The notes under the pieces were generated by a model. It made no database searches. It was not told where the DNA came from and worked only from the letters and a program-made list of their open reading frames with translations. A stretch of DNA of 64,000 bases from Paenibacillus thalictri (lineage in GTDB: Bacteria > Bacillota > Bacilli > Paenibacillales > NBRC-103111), in NCBI RefSeq assembly GCF_004307995.1, contig NZ_SIRE01000007.1, positions 1-64,000 on the forward strand, in the 5' to 3' direction. Below are positions 16,295 through 25,538 of this stretch, piece after piece; the first letter of the stretch is position 1; every line of letters starts with the position of its first letter. A program made the translations under genes and the position numbers.

Positions 16295-18472
16295 ATGAGC
16301 GAAAATAGCATAAGCGGCACGTATGCAACCGGCAAGCCGGTTGCGGCCCCGATTCCCTGGTACCGCCGGACTTTCCGCTGGGGGCAGACCAACTTGACGG
16401 AAATGGATCCCGTGTATTGCGATATGGAGTGGTGGAAGCGGTATTGGCGCGATACGCGGGTTCAAGGCATCATCGTTAATGCAGGCGGCATCGTTGCGTA
16501 TTACCCAAGCTCAATTAAGCTGCATTACCGCGCGGCAGGATTGGGAGACCGCGATTTGTACGGCGAGTTTTCCACGGAAGCCAGAAAAGCCGGCCTGACG
16601 GTGTTGGCTCGAATGGACATTAACCGGGCCACGCAGGACTTTTACGACGCGCATCCGGATTGCTTTGTCGTTAACGGCAAGGGAGAGCCGCTGATGGCGG
16701 ACGGCCGTTATTTTTCCTGCGTCAACAGCGATTATTACAAAACGTACATTCCCGAAGTGCTGAAGGAAATCATTGCGCTTTACAAGCCGGACGGCTTTAC
16801 CGACAACAGCTGGACTGGCGTGTCGCGCCAACATATATGCCATTGCGGCAGCTGCCGCAGCAAATTTAAACAATACGCGGGCCTGGAGCTTCCGGCCGCG
16901 GCGGATTGGAACGATCCCGGCTATCGGCAGTGGATCAAGTGGAGCTACCAATGCCGTATGGAAAATTGGGATTTGTTTAACCGGGTGACCCGGGAATTCG
17001 GCGGGCCGGATTGTCTATGGCTGGGCATGGTTAACGCCAATCCGGTGAAAACCCACGCCTCCTTTTGCGATTTGAAGGAAGTCGGCGAACGATCGCAGGT
17101 TATGATGTGCGACCATCAATCCAGGGATCCGTTAAACGGCTTCGAACAGAACAGCCTGAACGGTCAGTTACTGCATGGAGTGGCCGGCTGGGATGCGCTT
17201 ATTCCGGAGAGCATGGCGAATTATATCCGCGGTGTGCGCAGCTTTCGCCAAGGCAGCAACCCTCCTGCGGAAACTAGGTTATGGATGATCGAAGGGATGG
17301 CTGGGGGCATTTCGCCATGGTTTCACCATGTCGGCGGGGTTCAGGAAGACCGTCGGCAGTTCGGCAACATGCCGCCGCTCATGCAATGGCATGAGGCCAA
17401 CGAAACATATTTGTACAACCGTCAGCCGGTTTCGAATATCGGTCTTGTGTGGAGTCAGGAGAATACGGAATTTTACGGGCGCGCCGACGCCGACGAAAAC
17501 GTCGCGCTGCCGTGGCACGGCTTTGTCAAAGCGCTCAAGCGGGCGCGGATTCCTTTTATCCCGGTGCATGCCGATCATATCGCCCGAGACGCCGCTCGTT
17601 TGGATGTGCTGATTTTGCCCGATCTGGCGGCCATGAGCGACTCGCAATGCGAGGCGGTGCGGCGTTTCGCCGAGTCCGGCGGACATCTAGTGTTTACCGG
17701 CGCAACGGGAACGCTGGACGAGTGGGGAGAAAAACGCGAATTTTTCCCGCTTGAAGCCGTAACCGGGATTGCGCATTCGCATCAAACGGAAGGAGCGGCA
17801 GGCAAGCAATCGTCCGATTGGGCTTTTTTTGACACGCATAATTACATCAGGCTGCCGGACCTTGATGAACGCCATGAGGTGCTGAACGGCTTCGAGCAGA
17901 CGGATATTTTGCCCTTCGGCGGTAAGCTTCAGCGGGTCCAAGCTGCGGATTGGCTGAACGCGGCAGCGACTTACATTCCGTCGTATCCGATTTATCCGCC
18001 GGAGTTCAGCTGGGTCAGAGAGCAGCGCACGGATATCCCGGTCATGCTGGCCGGCGAAAATCCCTTTGGCGGCCGGATATTTTATTTTGCTGGCGACATA
18101 GACCGCTGTTATGGCCGTACCTATTTGCCGGATCTTGGGGATTTGCTCGCCGGGGCTGTCAAATGGGCCTCCGCCGGTACGATGCCGCTGAAAGTGGAGG
18201 GCCCGGGGTACCTGGATTGCCAATTATACCGGCAGACCGGTCGGTTGATCGTTCATGTGGTCAATTTGAGCGGTACCCAGCAAACAGCGGGTTATGTGGA
18301 GGATTATTTGCCCGTCGGCCCGATTACCGTTTCCGTCAAGCTGGACGGATCCGAACCGGCCTGCGCGGCGATGAAGGTGAGCGGCCTGGAAGTCAAGCCG
18401 GTGATCGCGGACGGCTGGGCGACGGTACGGCTCGACACGCTGACGGACCATGAAATGATCATATTGGAATGA
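16295..18472 (+). CDS. GHL6-type hypothetical glycosyl hydrolase with beta-galactosidase-like trimerisation domain
   Basis: 725 residues with no signal peptide. The N-terminal barrel (VQGIIVNAGGIVAYYPSSI, LTVLARMDINRA, DGFTDNSWTGVSRQHICHCG) matches the pattern of the GHL6 hypothetical glycosyl hydrolases (PF14871). From about residue 370 (NIGLVWSQENTEFYGRAD) to ~470 (GGHLVFTGATGT) it has a flavodoxin-like fold as in the trimerisation domain of GH42 enzymes. The CHCGSC motif near residue 187 could bind metal. It would act on a glycoside in the cytoplasm after import. Ends 55 bp before the last binding protein gene. No family member of known activity comes to mind. Confidence 0.82.
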   Translation: MSENSISGTYATGKPVAAPIPWYRRTFRWGQTNLTEMDPVYCDMEWWKRYWRDTRVQGIIVNAGGIVAYYPSSIKLHYRAAGLGDRDLYGEFSTEARKAGLTVLARMDINRATQDFYDAHPDCFVVNGKGEPLMADGRYFSCVNSDYYKTYIPEVLKEIIALYKPDGFTDNSWTGVSRQHICHCGSCRSKFKQYAGLELPAAADWNDPGYRQWIKWSYQCRMENWDLFNRVTREFGGPDCLWLGMVNANPVKTHASFCDLKEVGERSQVMMCDHQSRDPLNGFEQNSLNGQLLHGVAGWDALIPESMANYIRGVRSFRQGSNPPAETRLWMIEGMAGGISPWFHHVGGVQEDRRQFGNMPPLMQWHEANETYLYNRQPVSNIGLVWSQENTEFYGRADADENVALPWHGFVKALKRARIPFIPVHADHIARDAARLDVLILPDLAAMSDSQCEAVRRFAESGGHLVFTGATGTLDEWGEKREFFPLEAVTGIAHSHQTEGAAGKQSSDWAFFDTHNYIRLPDLDERHEVLNGFEQTDILPFGGKLQRVQAADWLNAAATYIPSYPIYPPEFSWVREQRTDIPVMLAGENPFGGRIFYFAGDIDRCYGRTYLPDLGDLLAGAVKWASAGTMPLKVEGPGYLDCQLYRQTGRLIVHVVNLSGTQQTAGYVEDYLPVGPITVSVKLDGSEPACAAMKVSGLEVKPVIADGWATVRLDTLTDHEMIILE

Positions 18473-18527
18473 CCGCAATGATCAAACGGGAAAAACGTTG
18501 AAAATCGGGCAAAGGAGAGGGATTGCC

Positions 18528-20120
18528 ATGACGGATGTGGGAAAAGGCAAATGGCATTGGCGTAAAATGGCGCATTGGGCGCTTGGCGTAAGCTGCGCTG
18601 CGGCACTTGCCGCCAGCGGGTGTTCCGCCGGAAATGGCGGCAGCTCCCAGCCGCAGGCGGGAACGGGGAACCCGTCCGCTCAGGCGACGGCTAAGGAGAC
18701 TGCCAAAGAAACCGCCGCCGAGGCCGGAAAGCCGCTGCAAATTCAAATTTTCGGCGGGTTGTACAACGAAATGCCGGATATGAACAACGCCTTCTGGGCG
18801 GAATGGCAGAAGCGGCTGAACGTAAAGCTTGACGCCAACTGGGTTCCTTCCGGCGACGTCATCACCAAGCTGGACTTGGTGCTTGCATCGGGCGATCTCC
18901 CTGAAGTCATCGCCTACCCGAACCAAGGTTTGACGGTATCGATGATCAACGCGGTGCGCAACGGCGCGTTCTGGGATTTGACGCCTTTTCTGGGCGACCT
19001 GAGCCAATACCCGAATTTGAAAAACAACACGCCTCCCAATTGGCAAAAATTCCTGTCCGTCGACGGCAAAATATACGCCCTGCCGCGCTCCCGCTCGCTG
19101 ATCGACAATTCGGTCAACATCCGCAAGGACTGGCTGGATAAGCTGGGCATACCGGTGCCCGCGACGATCGATGAATACCGCAATGCGCTTAAAGCAATCG
19201 CAAACGGGGACCCGGACGGCAACGGGAAAAAAGATACGATGGGCATTGTCGGCATCAACGAAGGGGTTAGTCCGTTCGAAGCGGCCTTCGGCGCGTTCGC
19301 GCCGCATTACGACAGCGAGGGCGGGCTCGTTTGGCATGAGCTGACGGGAGAATACACTTCCTTGGTCGAGTGGCTGCGCGGCCTCTATTCCGACGGCAGT
19401 CTGCCGAAGGAATTTATGACGATGAAAAGAACGCAGATGGAAGAAGCGATCGGCACCGGCAAAGCGGCCACGTATATCCGGAGCACGAGGTACCATTACG
19501 ATTTTGAAGTGCAGGCCAAAAAGGTGCAGCCCGAGGCTAAAATCATCGGGTTACCTCCTCTAAAAGGCCCGGGCGGTTATGCGGCGGATTTGTCCACCGG
19601 CGTCAACGGCGGGATTTTTATCTCGAAAAAGGTGCCTGAAGCGAAGGTCAAGCAGATGCTGAAATATTTTGATGCGACGGCCTCTCAGGAAATGACCGAC
19701 TTCGGCTACAGCGGGGTGGAAGGCGTTCATTATAAAGTCGTGGGCGGCGAGAAGGTGCCAACTGAGCTGTCGATTAAAGAGGTAAATACGACAAGCCTTG
19801 GCGCCGGCGTTTTCGCCTACGTCAAGTGGGGAAAGGTTGACAATCCCGGAGCGCCGAAGGAAGCAAACGAGCAAAAGCGCAAAGAAGTGGCCGATTATGA
19901 GAAGCTCGGCGTCTATAACATTTTTACATGGCTCATATCTAATACGTGGGTGAACACGTGGCCGAAATATTCCAGCGAATGGAACGCGATGATGACTAAG
20001 GCGATCGTCGGACAAATTTCCATGGACGAATATAAAACGTATGTCGCCAAACTCAACAATCTTCCTGAATTTAAGACGGCTTACAAAGAATTTGCCAAGG
20101 CGTACAGCTATTATAAGTGA
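18528..20120 (+). CDS. Extracellular solute-binding lipoprotein (LplA/YtcQ-type), copy 2
   Basis: 530 residues from the ATG at 18528, chosen because AAAGGAGAGG is 7 bases upstream; a TTG at 18498 has no such site. The signal peptide ends A-S-G-C, a slightly atypical lipobox, followed by a Gln/Ala/Thr-rich linker. The body parallels the 3387 protein throughout (LVLASGDLPEVIAYP; AIVGQISMDEYKTYVAKLNN), so the two arose by duplication. Both probably feed the one permease pair at 12629-14481, giving either two affinities or two related substrates. A terminator follows, so this is the last gene of the operon. Confidence 0.92.
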   Translation: MTDVGKGKWHWRKMAHWALGVSCAAALAASGCSAGNGGSSQPQAGTGNPSAQATAKETAKETAAEAGKPLQIQIFGGLYNEMPDMNNAFWAEWQKRLNVKLDANWVPSGDVITKLDLVLASGDLPEVIAYPNQGLTVSMINAVRNGAFWDLTPFLGDLSQYPNLKNNTPPNWQKFLSVDGKIYALPRSRSLIDNSVNIRKDWLDKLGIPVPATIDEYRNALKAIANGDPDGNGKKDTMGIVGINEGVSPFEAAFGAFAPHYDSEGGLVWHELTGEYTSLVEWLRGLYSDGSLPKEFMTMKRTQMEEAIGTGKAATYIRSTRYHYDFEVQAKKVQPEAKIIGLPPLKGPGGYAADLSTGVNGGIFISKKVPEAKVKQMLKYFDATASQEMTDFGYSGVEGVHYKVVGGEKVPTELSIKEVNTTSLGAGVFAYVKWGKVDNPGAPKEANEQKRKEVADYEKLGVYNIFTWLISNTWVNTWPKYSSEWNAMMTKAIVGQISMDEYKTYVAKLNNLPEFKTAYKEFAKAYSYYK

Positions 20121-20191
20121 CGGGACTGCGGACGACGATTGCCGGATGAATGCTGCAGAGCCGTGAAAAAGCGATTGATATATTGGCGTTG

Positions 20192-20229
20192 GAGAACCGG
20201 AGTTGAGACTTCCGGTTCTTTTTATTTTA
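20192..20229 (+). terminator. Rho-independent terminator of the 3387-20120 operon
   Basis: AGAACCGGAAG-like arms: AGAACCGG and CCGGTTCT close a short loop and run directly into TTTTTATTTTAT. Confidence 0.85.
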
Positions 20230-20456
20230 TACGACCGGCATATTTCCAGAGGTGACGGTTATCGTCAGCAGCGGATGCTATCCGGCTTCCGAGTACACGT
20301 CCCGGGCTTGCCTGGCGGTGGTCGAACCCTAGACCTATGGAAATTTTGTGAATTTTACGCTACTTTTGGAATGAGCTTGTATCCATCGCGGCGCTGATGC
20401 GATACACTTTTATAACAAGCTAACAACATATTTTTGGGAGAAAAGAAGGTAGAGAG
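20230..20456 (+). other. Leader of the SLH-protein gene with several hairpins
   Basis: Three consecutive small stems can be drawn: TGACG/CGTCA (20253-20267), AGCGGAT/ATCCGGCT with one bulge (20270-20287), and CCGGGC/GCCTGG (20302-20315). No match to a riboswitch consensus that I know. A promoter was not identified with confidence. GGGAGAAAAGAAGG precedes the ATG. Confidence 0.35.
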
Positions 20457-23400
20457 ATGAGGAGAGCAGGTTACGTTTTCTCGGCAGTTGTTGCCGCAGT
20501 CGTTATTGTGCTTCTTGGTTCATTGCAAATAACGCATGCGGCGGATTTTCCGGCGACAGGCGGTTATGAGCAGGTTACGGTGACGGGCGTTGCGGCGGAC
20601 GCGACGCTGCAATTGGGACAAGGCGCTCAAATATTGGATACGCAGATAGCTTCAGGAACGTCTTTTACGTTTACCAATGTAGAGCCGGGAATCGAATATT
20701 ATGTCATTCAAACCGCAGGCGGCGTAGTGACTTCGTCCAATATGGTAACGGTCAATCCGGCCGCCGTCAACGCCACGGGAGGTGCGGGATATATCGATGT
20801 GACCGGCGGCAAACAGGGTCGCACGTTAACGTTATACCGCGTTGCGGGAAACGAAGTGGCGGCCACGTATACGCTGGCGGCAGGTGAAACCGGCCACCGG
20901 TTCGATAATCTCGCGGGTACGTTTTATGTCGTTCAATCGGTTAATTCGCTTGACAGCCAAGGCTCCGCATTTGCCGTTGCAGTGCCTAAAGCGCTGACTG
21001 TAAGCGGCGGGATCGGTTATGTCGACGCAAGCGGCGGTACGCCGGGCGTCAGCATGCGCCTGATGCGGGTGTCGGACAATACGCAGACCGCTTCGTATAC
21101 GCTTGGAGCGGCGGAAACCAGCCATCGGTTTGAAAGCGTGGCCGGCGTATTTTATATCATTCAAACCTCCGTGGACAACGTGCAGGACGGAGGTTCGACG
21201 TGGGCTACGGCAACGCCGCCGCAAGTAACCGCAATTGGCAGCGCAAGCGGACAGGTCAGCGTGACCGGCGCCATGCCGGGCGCAGCGCTGACGTTGTATT
21301 ACGGTGCGGCGCAGCAAACGACCGGGACGGCCGACGGCGCGGGCGGCTACACGTTTACCGGCCTGCAGCCGGGGACCGGCTATTCGGTTACGCAGACGGT
21401 AGATTCGGTCACGGGGGCGGCTTCGGCTGCGGTTACCGTAACGCCGGCTGCGCCTGCCGCTGTCGGCGGGGCGATGAGCTTAACGGTGTCCGGCTTAACC
21501 GGCGGCGCGCAGCTGAAGCTGTATCAAGTCGGGACGCCAACTCCGCTGGTTTCCGCAACGGCCGGTGTGGCGGATACGGAGTACACGTTTACGAACGTAC
21601 AGCCGGGTTTTAACTATTACGCAACGCAGACGGTTGGCGGTGTGGAAAGCGTCAACACGAACTGGGTTACGGTGAAACCGGATGTGGTTGCGGTGAGCGG
21701 CGGCAGCGGCTATATCGATGTGTCGGGCGCACTTTCGGGCGCAACGCTGCAGTTGTACCGCACGCCTTCGGCTTACATCGCTTCGCACACATTAAGCGTT
21801 GCCGAAACGACGTACCGCTTTAGCGGCATTGCCGGCGAATATTACGTCATTCAAAACAAAAACGGCGCGGAAAGCCTCGCTTCTTCGTTTGCTACAGCTA
21901 CGCCTCCCGCTTTCACTCTTACGGGCGGCGCCGGGTATCTCGACGTCAGCGGCGCGATGCCGGGGGGAACGGTTAAGCTGTATTTGCTGCCGAGTATTTT
22001 GGACGACCAAGCTACATTGACGGTGACCGATTCGGCGTACCGTTTCAACGGGAAAGCGGGTGTTTATTATGCGATACAAACGGTAAACGGCACGGACAGT
22101 CCGGCTACTCCGTTTGCCACGGCTACCCCGCTGGCGGTCACGTTGTCCGGCGGTGTGGAAAGCGTAACGGTGTCCGGCGCGACGCCAGGCTCGAAGCTGA
22201 AGCTGTACGTAGGCTCCAGCCAAACCGCCGAAGGCGTGGCGGACTCCGGCGGGGCATACCGTTTCACAGGCATTGCCGCAGGAATGAACTATTACGTTAC
22301 ACAAACGGTTCATGATGTTGAGGGGCTTGCTTCCAACACTGTGACGGTGTCTCCCGGCGGCTTCGGAGCTATCGGCGCAATCGGTCAGGTGCAGGTGACG
22401 GGAGCGGCCAAGGGAGCGCTGCTCAAGCTGTACCGCGGACAAGCGGAGCTTACCGCTTCCTTCACGCTGCAGGGCGACGACACGGCTTATACGTTTACCG
22501 GCGTAACGCCCGGCTTTGATTATTATGTGACCCAGACGGTCGGCGGTGTGGAAAGTTTAGGGACTTCCTTTGTTGTTGTCGATCCCGCTCCAGGGGGATT
22601 GGCGGCACGCGGCGGAGTCAACACCGTAGAAGTTGCGGGCGCATCGGCCGGGGCGATGCTGTCGCTGTATAACGGTTCGGGCCAAGCGGTGGCGAGCCGA
22701 CAGGCGTCCGTTACCGGCGCAACGTACGGCGCGGTATTCAGTCCGGTGCAGCCGGGTGTCGGGTACTACGTCGTACAGACGATCGGCGGCATTCCCGGAG
22801 CGCCTTCCAACACCGTTACCGTAAAACCGGAAGCCGTCTCGGCCGGCGCAGGGTATTTCCGCATCTCCGTGACGGGCGCAAGCCCGGCGGCGGAAGTGAA
22901 GTTGTACCGCGAGGGAACTGCGCTTGCTTCCGGCATTGCCGACACGCTGGGAAGTTATGTGTTTGCTCCGGTGGCTGCGGGCGGCAATTATACGGTAACA
23001 CAAACCGTATACGGCGCCGAAAGCGATCCAACCGGCGCTTTAACAGTCATCTTTTATTCATCGTCTTCCTCTTCGAACGCGCAACCGGACCAGACAAGCG
23101 GTTCGGAGCAAACGGCTGGCGGCGATTCGGCTGCGAATGCGGACGATGAACTTGCTTCCGCGCGGCAAACGAAAGAGGACGGCCAAAATGTTGTCACTAT
23201 GACGGTCGATCCGCTTAAGCTGGACGAACGGTTGAAGACGGGCGACGGCACGGTCATTACGCTGACGACGACCGGCGGCGCGGACAAGGTTGTCGGTGTT
23301 TTGAACGCACAGATGATCAAAAATATGGAAAACCGCAACGCGGTGCTCGAAATCCGCACGGACAACGCGGTGTACACACTTCCGGCGGCGGCGCTGCATA

Positions 23401-24356
23401 TCGAGCATATTGCGGATCAGGTAGATGGGGCTGCGCCGCTTGCGGCAATTGAAGTTTCCGTTGTCATCGGCAAAAGCGGCGAAGCCGCGCAGCAGCGTTT
23501 GGCGGAGCAAGCCGGCCAGAATGGCTGGACTGTCGCCGCTCCGCCGGTTGACTTTACGATGTATGCCAGCTTGGGCGTGGCGAAAGTGGAGATCGGCCGC
23601 TTTGACCAGTACGTCACGCGCAGCTTAGCGCTTCCGGCCGGAACCGATCCGGCGAAAATAACGACCGGCGTTGTGCTTGAAGCGGACGGATCGGTACGTC
23701 ACGTTCCTACCAAGGTGGAAAAACACGGTGAAACCTACTATGCCTTGATCAACAGCTTGACCAACAGCTCGTATGCGGTCATCTGGAATCCGAAGTCGTT
23801 TACCGACGTATCCGGCCATTGGTCCAAGCAGGCGGTTGACGATATGGGCTCACGGCTAGTTGTTGCCGGAGTCAGCGACACCAGCTTCGCCCCTGACCGC
23901 TCGGTCACAAGAGGCGAGTTTGCCGCGATCGTGGCGCGTGCGCTTGGACTCGGCTCGGCGGGCGCCGCTTCCGGCAAGTTCAGCGATGTGCCGGAAAGCC
24001 ACTGGGCGCAGCGGTACGGGCAGGCTGCTTACGAATATAGGCTCATCGACGGATACCCGGACGGCACGTTCCGGCCGGAGCAAACGATCACGCGCAGCGA
24101 GGCGTTTGTCATCGTCCACCGCGCGATGACACTGACCGGTCTGCTTTCCAAGCTGAGCGACGGTTTGTCCGGCCAGCTTGACGGCTTCGCCGACAGCGGC
24201 GAAATCCGGCCGTGGGCGCGCGATGCGGCTGCAGCCGTGCTGGCTGGCGGCGTCTTCGAAGGCGACGGCGGTCAGCTCAATCCATCGGCCGAGCTGACCC
24301 GGGCGCAGAGCGCTGCGGCAATGCTGCGGCTGCTGAAGCAATCCGGTTTGATTTAA
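20457..24356 (+). CDS. Large secreted repeat protein with three S-layer homology (SLH) domains
   Basis: 1299 residues. A signal peptide (about 1-28) is followed by roughly a dozen divergent ~70-residue repeats to about residue 860. Each has the pattern VSGG.GYIDVSGA..G.TLKLYR...Y.F....G..YYVTQTV, predicted beta-sandwich modules. A Ser/Asn linker follows, then a mixed domain (~895-1110), then three SLH domains at about 1115-1165 (FTDVSGHWSKQAVDD), 1177-1232 (FSDVPESHWAQRYG) and 1242-1296. SLH domains hold proteins to pyruvylated wall polymers, so this is a cell-surface adhesin or binding scaffold. It stands alone between two terminators. Ligand unknown. Confidence 0.92.
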   Translation: MRRAGYVFSAVVAAVVIVLLGSLQITHAADFPATGGYEQVTVTGVAADATLQLGQGAQILDTQIASGTSFTFTNVEPGIEYYVIQTAGGVVTSSNMVTVNPAAVNATGGAGYIDVTGGKQGRTLTLYRVAGNEVAATYTLAAGETGHRFDNLAGTFYVVQSVNSLDSQGSAFAVAVPKALTVSGGIGYVDASGGTPGVSMRLMRVSDNTQTASYTLGAAETSHRFESVAGVFYIIQTSVDNVQDGGSTWATATPPQVTAIGSASGQVSVTGAMPGAALTLYYGAAQQTTGTADGAGGYTFTGLQPGTGYSVTQTVDSVTGAASAAVTVTPAAPAAVGGAMSLTVSGLTGGAQLKLYQVGTPTPLVSATAGVADTEYTFTNVQPGFNYYATQTVGGVESVNTNWVTVKPDVVAVSGGSGYIDVSGALSGATLQLYRTPSAYIASHTLSVAETTYRFSGIAGEYYVIQNKNGAESLASSFATATPPAFTLTGGAGYLDVSGAMPGGTVKLYLLPSILDDQATLTVTDSAYRFNGKAGVYYAIQTVNGTDSPATPFATATPLAVTLSGGVESVTVSGATPGSKLKLYVGSSQTAEGVADSGGAYRFTGIAAGMNYYVTQTVHDVEGLASNTVTVSPGGFGAIGAIGQVQVTGAAKGALLKLYRGQAELTASFTLQGDDTAYTFTGVTPGFDYYVTQTVGGVESLGTSFVVVDPAPGGLAARGGVNTVEVAGASAGAMLSLYNGSGQAVASRQASVTGATYGAVFSPVQPGVGYYVVQTIGGIPGAPSNTVTVKPEAVSAGAGYFRISVTGASPAAEVKLYREGTALASGIADTLGSYVFAPVAAGGNYTVTQTVYGAESDPTGALTVIFYSSSSSSNAQPDQTSGSEQTAGGDSAANADDELASARQTKEDGQNVVTMTVDPLKLDERLKTGDGTVITLTTTGGADKVVGVLNAQMIKNMENRNAVLEIRTDNAVYTLPAAALHIEHIADQVDGAAPLAAIEVSVVIGKSGEAAQQRLAEQAGQNGWTVAAPPVDFTMYASLGVAKVEIGRFDQYVTRSLALPAGTDPAKITTGVVLEADGSVRHVPTKVEKHGETYYALINSLTNSSYAVIWNPKSFTDVSGHWSKQAVDDMGSRLVVAGVSDTSFAPDRSVTRGEFAAIVARALGLGSAGAASGKFSDVPESHWAQRYGQAAYEYRLIDGYPDGTFRPEQTITRSEAFVIVHRAMTLTGLLSKLSDGLSGQLDGFADSGEIRPWARDAAAAVLAGGVFEGDGGQLNPSAELTRAQSAAAMLRLLKQSGLI

Positions 24357-24390
24357 CGAGATGATATGGCAATAGCTGCTTAAACTGCAT

Positions 24391-24447
24391 AAAGGCCCCT
24401 TCGTGAACGGGAGAGCGAAGCTCCCCCGATCGCGAGGGGGCTTTTTT
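24391..24447 (+). terminator. Strong rho-independent terminator after the SLH gene
   Basis: AAAGGCCCCTTCG (24391-24403) pairs with CGAGGGGGCTTTT (24432-24444, with two G-U pairs). A small inner hairpin GGGAG/CTCCC fills the loop. The T-run follows at once. Confidence 0.88.
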
Positions 24448-24492
24448 GCCGGTCACGTCTTTTTTGCATCCAAATCGTTCACTTATCTTCTT

Positions 24493-24609
24493 GTTCGTAA
24501 AATAATGAACCATTTGCGTGAAAAAGTGAATGCGTTCCGGAATCGGCAAAAATGATGAAAATTGATGCGAAGATAGTTCCTTCTGGCCTGATACAACCCG
24601 CTCTATAAT
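24493..24609 (+). promoter_or_regulatory. Promoter with activator-like sites for the permease operon
   Basis: A distal 17-mer (24493-24509) matches 16 of 17 bases at 32171-32187. A TGAAA at 24556 lies 21 bp before TTCCTTCTGGCC (24577-24588), and this box begins 27 bp before TATAAT (24604-24609). TTCTGG at 24581-24586 would be the -35 with a 17-bp spacer. The same three elements with the same 21 and 27 spacings head the gene at 32321. Probable target of the response regulator encoded at 30584. Confidence 0.7.
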
Positions 24610-24653
24610 GACAAAGAAGCACATATCTACGGCACAATACGGAGGTGAATCGG

Positions 24654-25538
24654 ATGAATCCAAAGAAAGAGGCGGCTGCGGGAGTGATGTTTTTGCTGCC
24701 CAGCCTGCTCGGTTATATCGTATTTATGTTTTTCCCGATTGTTTTTTCACTCATCTTATCATTCAGCGAATGGGATTTGATTTCGGGACTGCAGACCATC
24801 AAGATGGTTGGATTGGAAAATTTCAAGCAGCTATTTCAGGACGACCTGTTTTTCCACTCGCTGAAAAACAATTTCATATATGCGGTTGGGGTTGTTCCCG
24901 TAACGATGATCATCGCCCTGCTGCTTGCGGTTGCGTTGAACCGCATGGTGTATATGAAAGGTGCCTTACGGCTCGTATTTTTCATGCCGTATATTACGAC
25001 GATTGTCGCCGCGTCGGTTGTATGGATGGCGCTGCTGCACCCGTCGCAAGGGCCGCTTACGCAATTTCTCCACTCCCTTGGCGTCGAACATACGCCGCAG
25101 TGGCTCGGCAGCACAACCTGGGCGCTCCCGTCGCTGATGCTGATGATGATCTGGAACGGCCTCGGATATGATCTGGTCATTTACATGGCCGGTTTGCAGG
25201 GCATTTCCAAGGAGCTGCACGAAGCCGCCGAGGTGGACGGAGCGACAGGGATTAACAAGTTTTTCTACATTACCATTCCGCTGCTTTCGCCTACGACATT
25301 TTTTCTGTTTATTACACGTATCATTCAATCCTTTGAAGTATTTGGTCCCGTCAATATTATGACGCAAGGGGGGCCGGGCGACTCGACTTCGGTGCTGGTG
25401 CACTATATTTACGTCGTATCGTTCCAGTTTTACAAATTCGGCTACGGATCGGCTATTGCATGGGTGTTGTTCCTGATTATTTTCCTGATTACTTTGATTC
25501 AATGGAGGCAGCAGAAGAAATGGGTGACGTACACGTAA
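24654..25538 (+). CDS. Sugar ABC transporter permease (UgpA/MalF type)
   Basis: 294 residues from the ATG at 24654, preceded by GGAGG 8 bases away. Six membrane helices are expected. The EAA loop is LHEAAEVDGATGINKFFYIT. FFPIVFSLILSFSEWDLISG near the start is typical of UgpA-type permeases. First gene of a transport operon that has no binding protein in front; the binding protein is probably the separately promoted gene at 32321. The next permease gene overlaps its 3' end by 19 bp. Confidence 0.93.
   Translation: MNPKKEAAAGVMFLLPSLLGYIVFMFFPIVFSLILSFSEWDLISGLQTIKMVGLENFKQLFQDDLFFHSLKNNFIYAVGVVPVTMIIALLLAVALNRMVYMKGALRLVFFMPYITTIVAASVVWMALLHPSQGPLTQFLHSLGVEHTPQWLGSTTWALPSLMLMMIWNGLGYDLVIYMAGLQGISKELHEAAEVDGATGINKFFYITIPLLSPTTFFLFITRIIQSFEVFGPVNIMTQGGPGDSTSVLVHYIYVVSFQFYKFGYGSAIAWVLFLIIFLITLIQWRQQKKWVTYT

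Noticed and set aside
20250..20335. Cyclic di-GMP riboswitch or tRNA in the SLH leader
   Set aside because: The conserved GEMM-I core is missing. The GTCGAACCC that resembles a tRNA T-loop has no matching acceptor or anticodon stems.
24608..25171. 187-codon plus-strand open frame
   Set aside because: Overlaps the first permease gene in another frame; the permease has the hydrophobic pattern and EAA loop, this frame does not.
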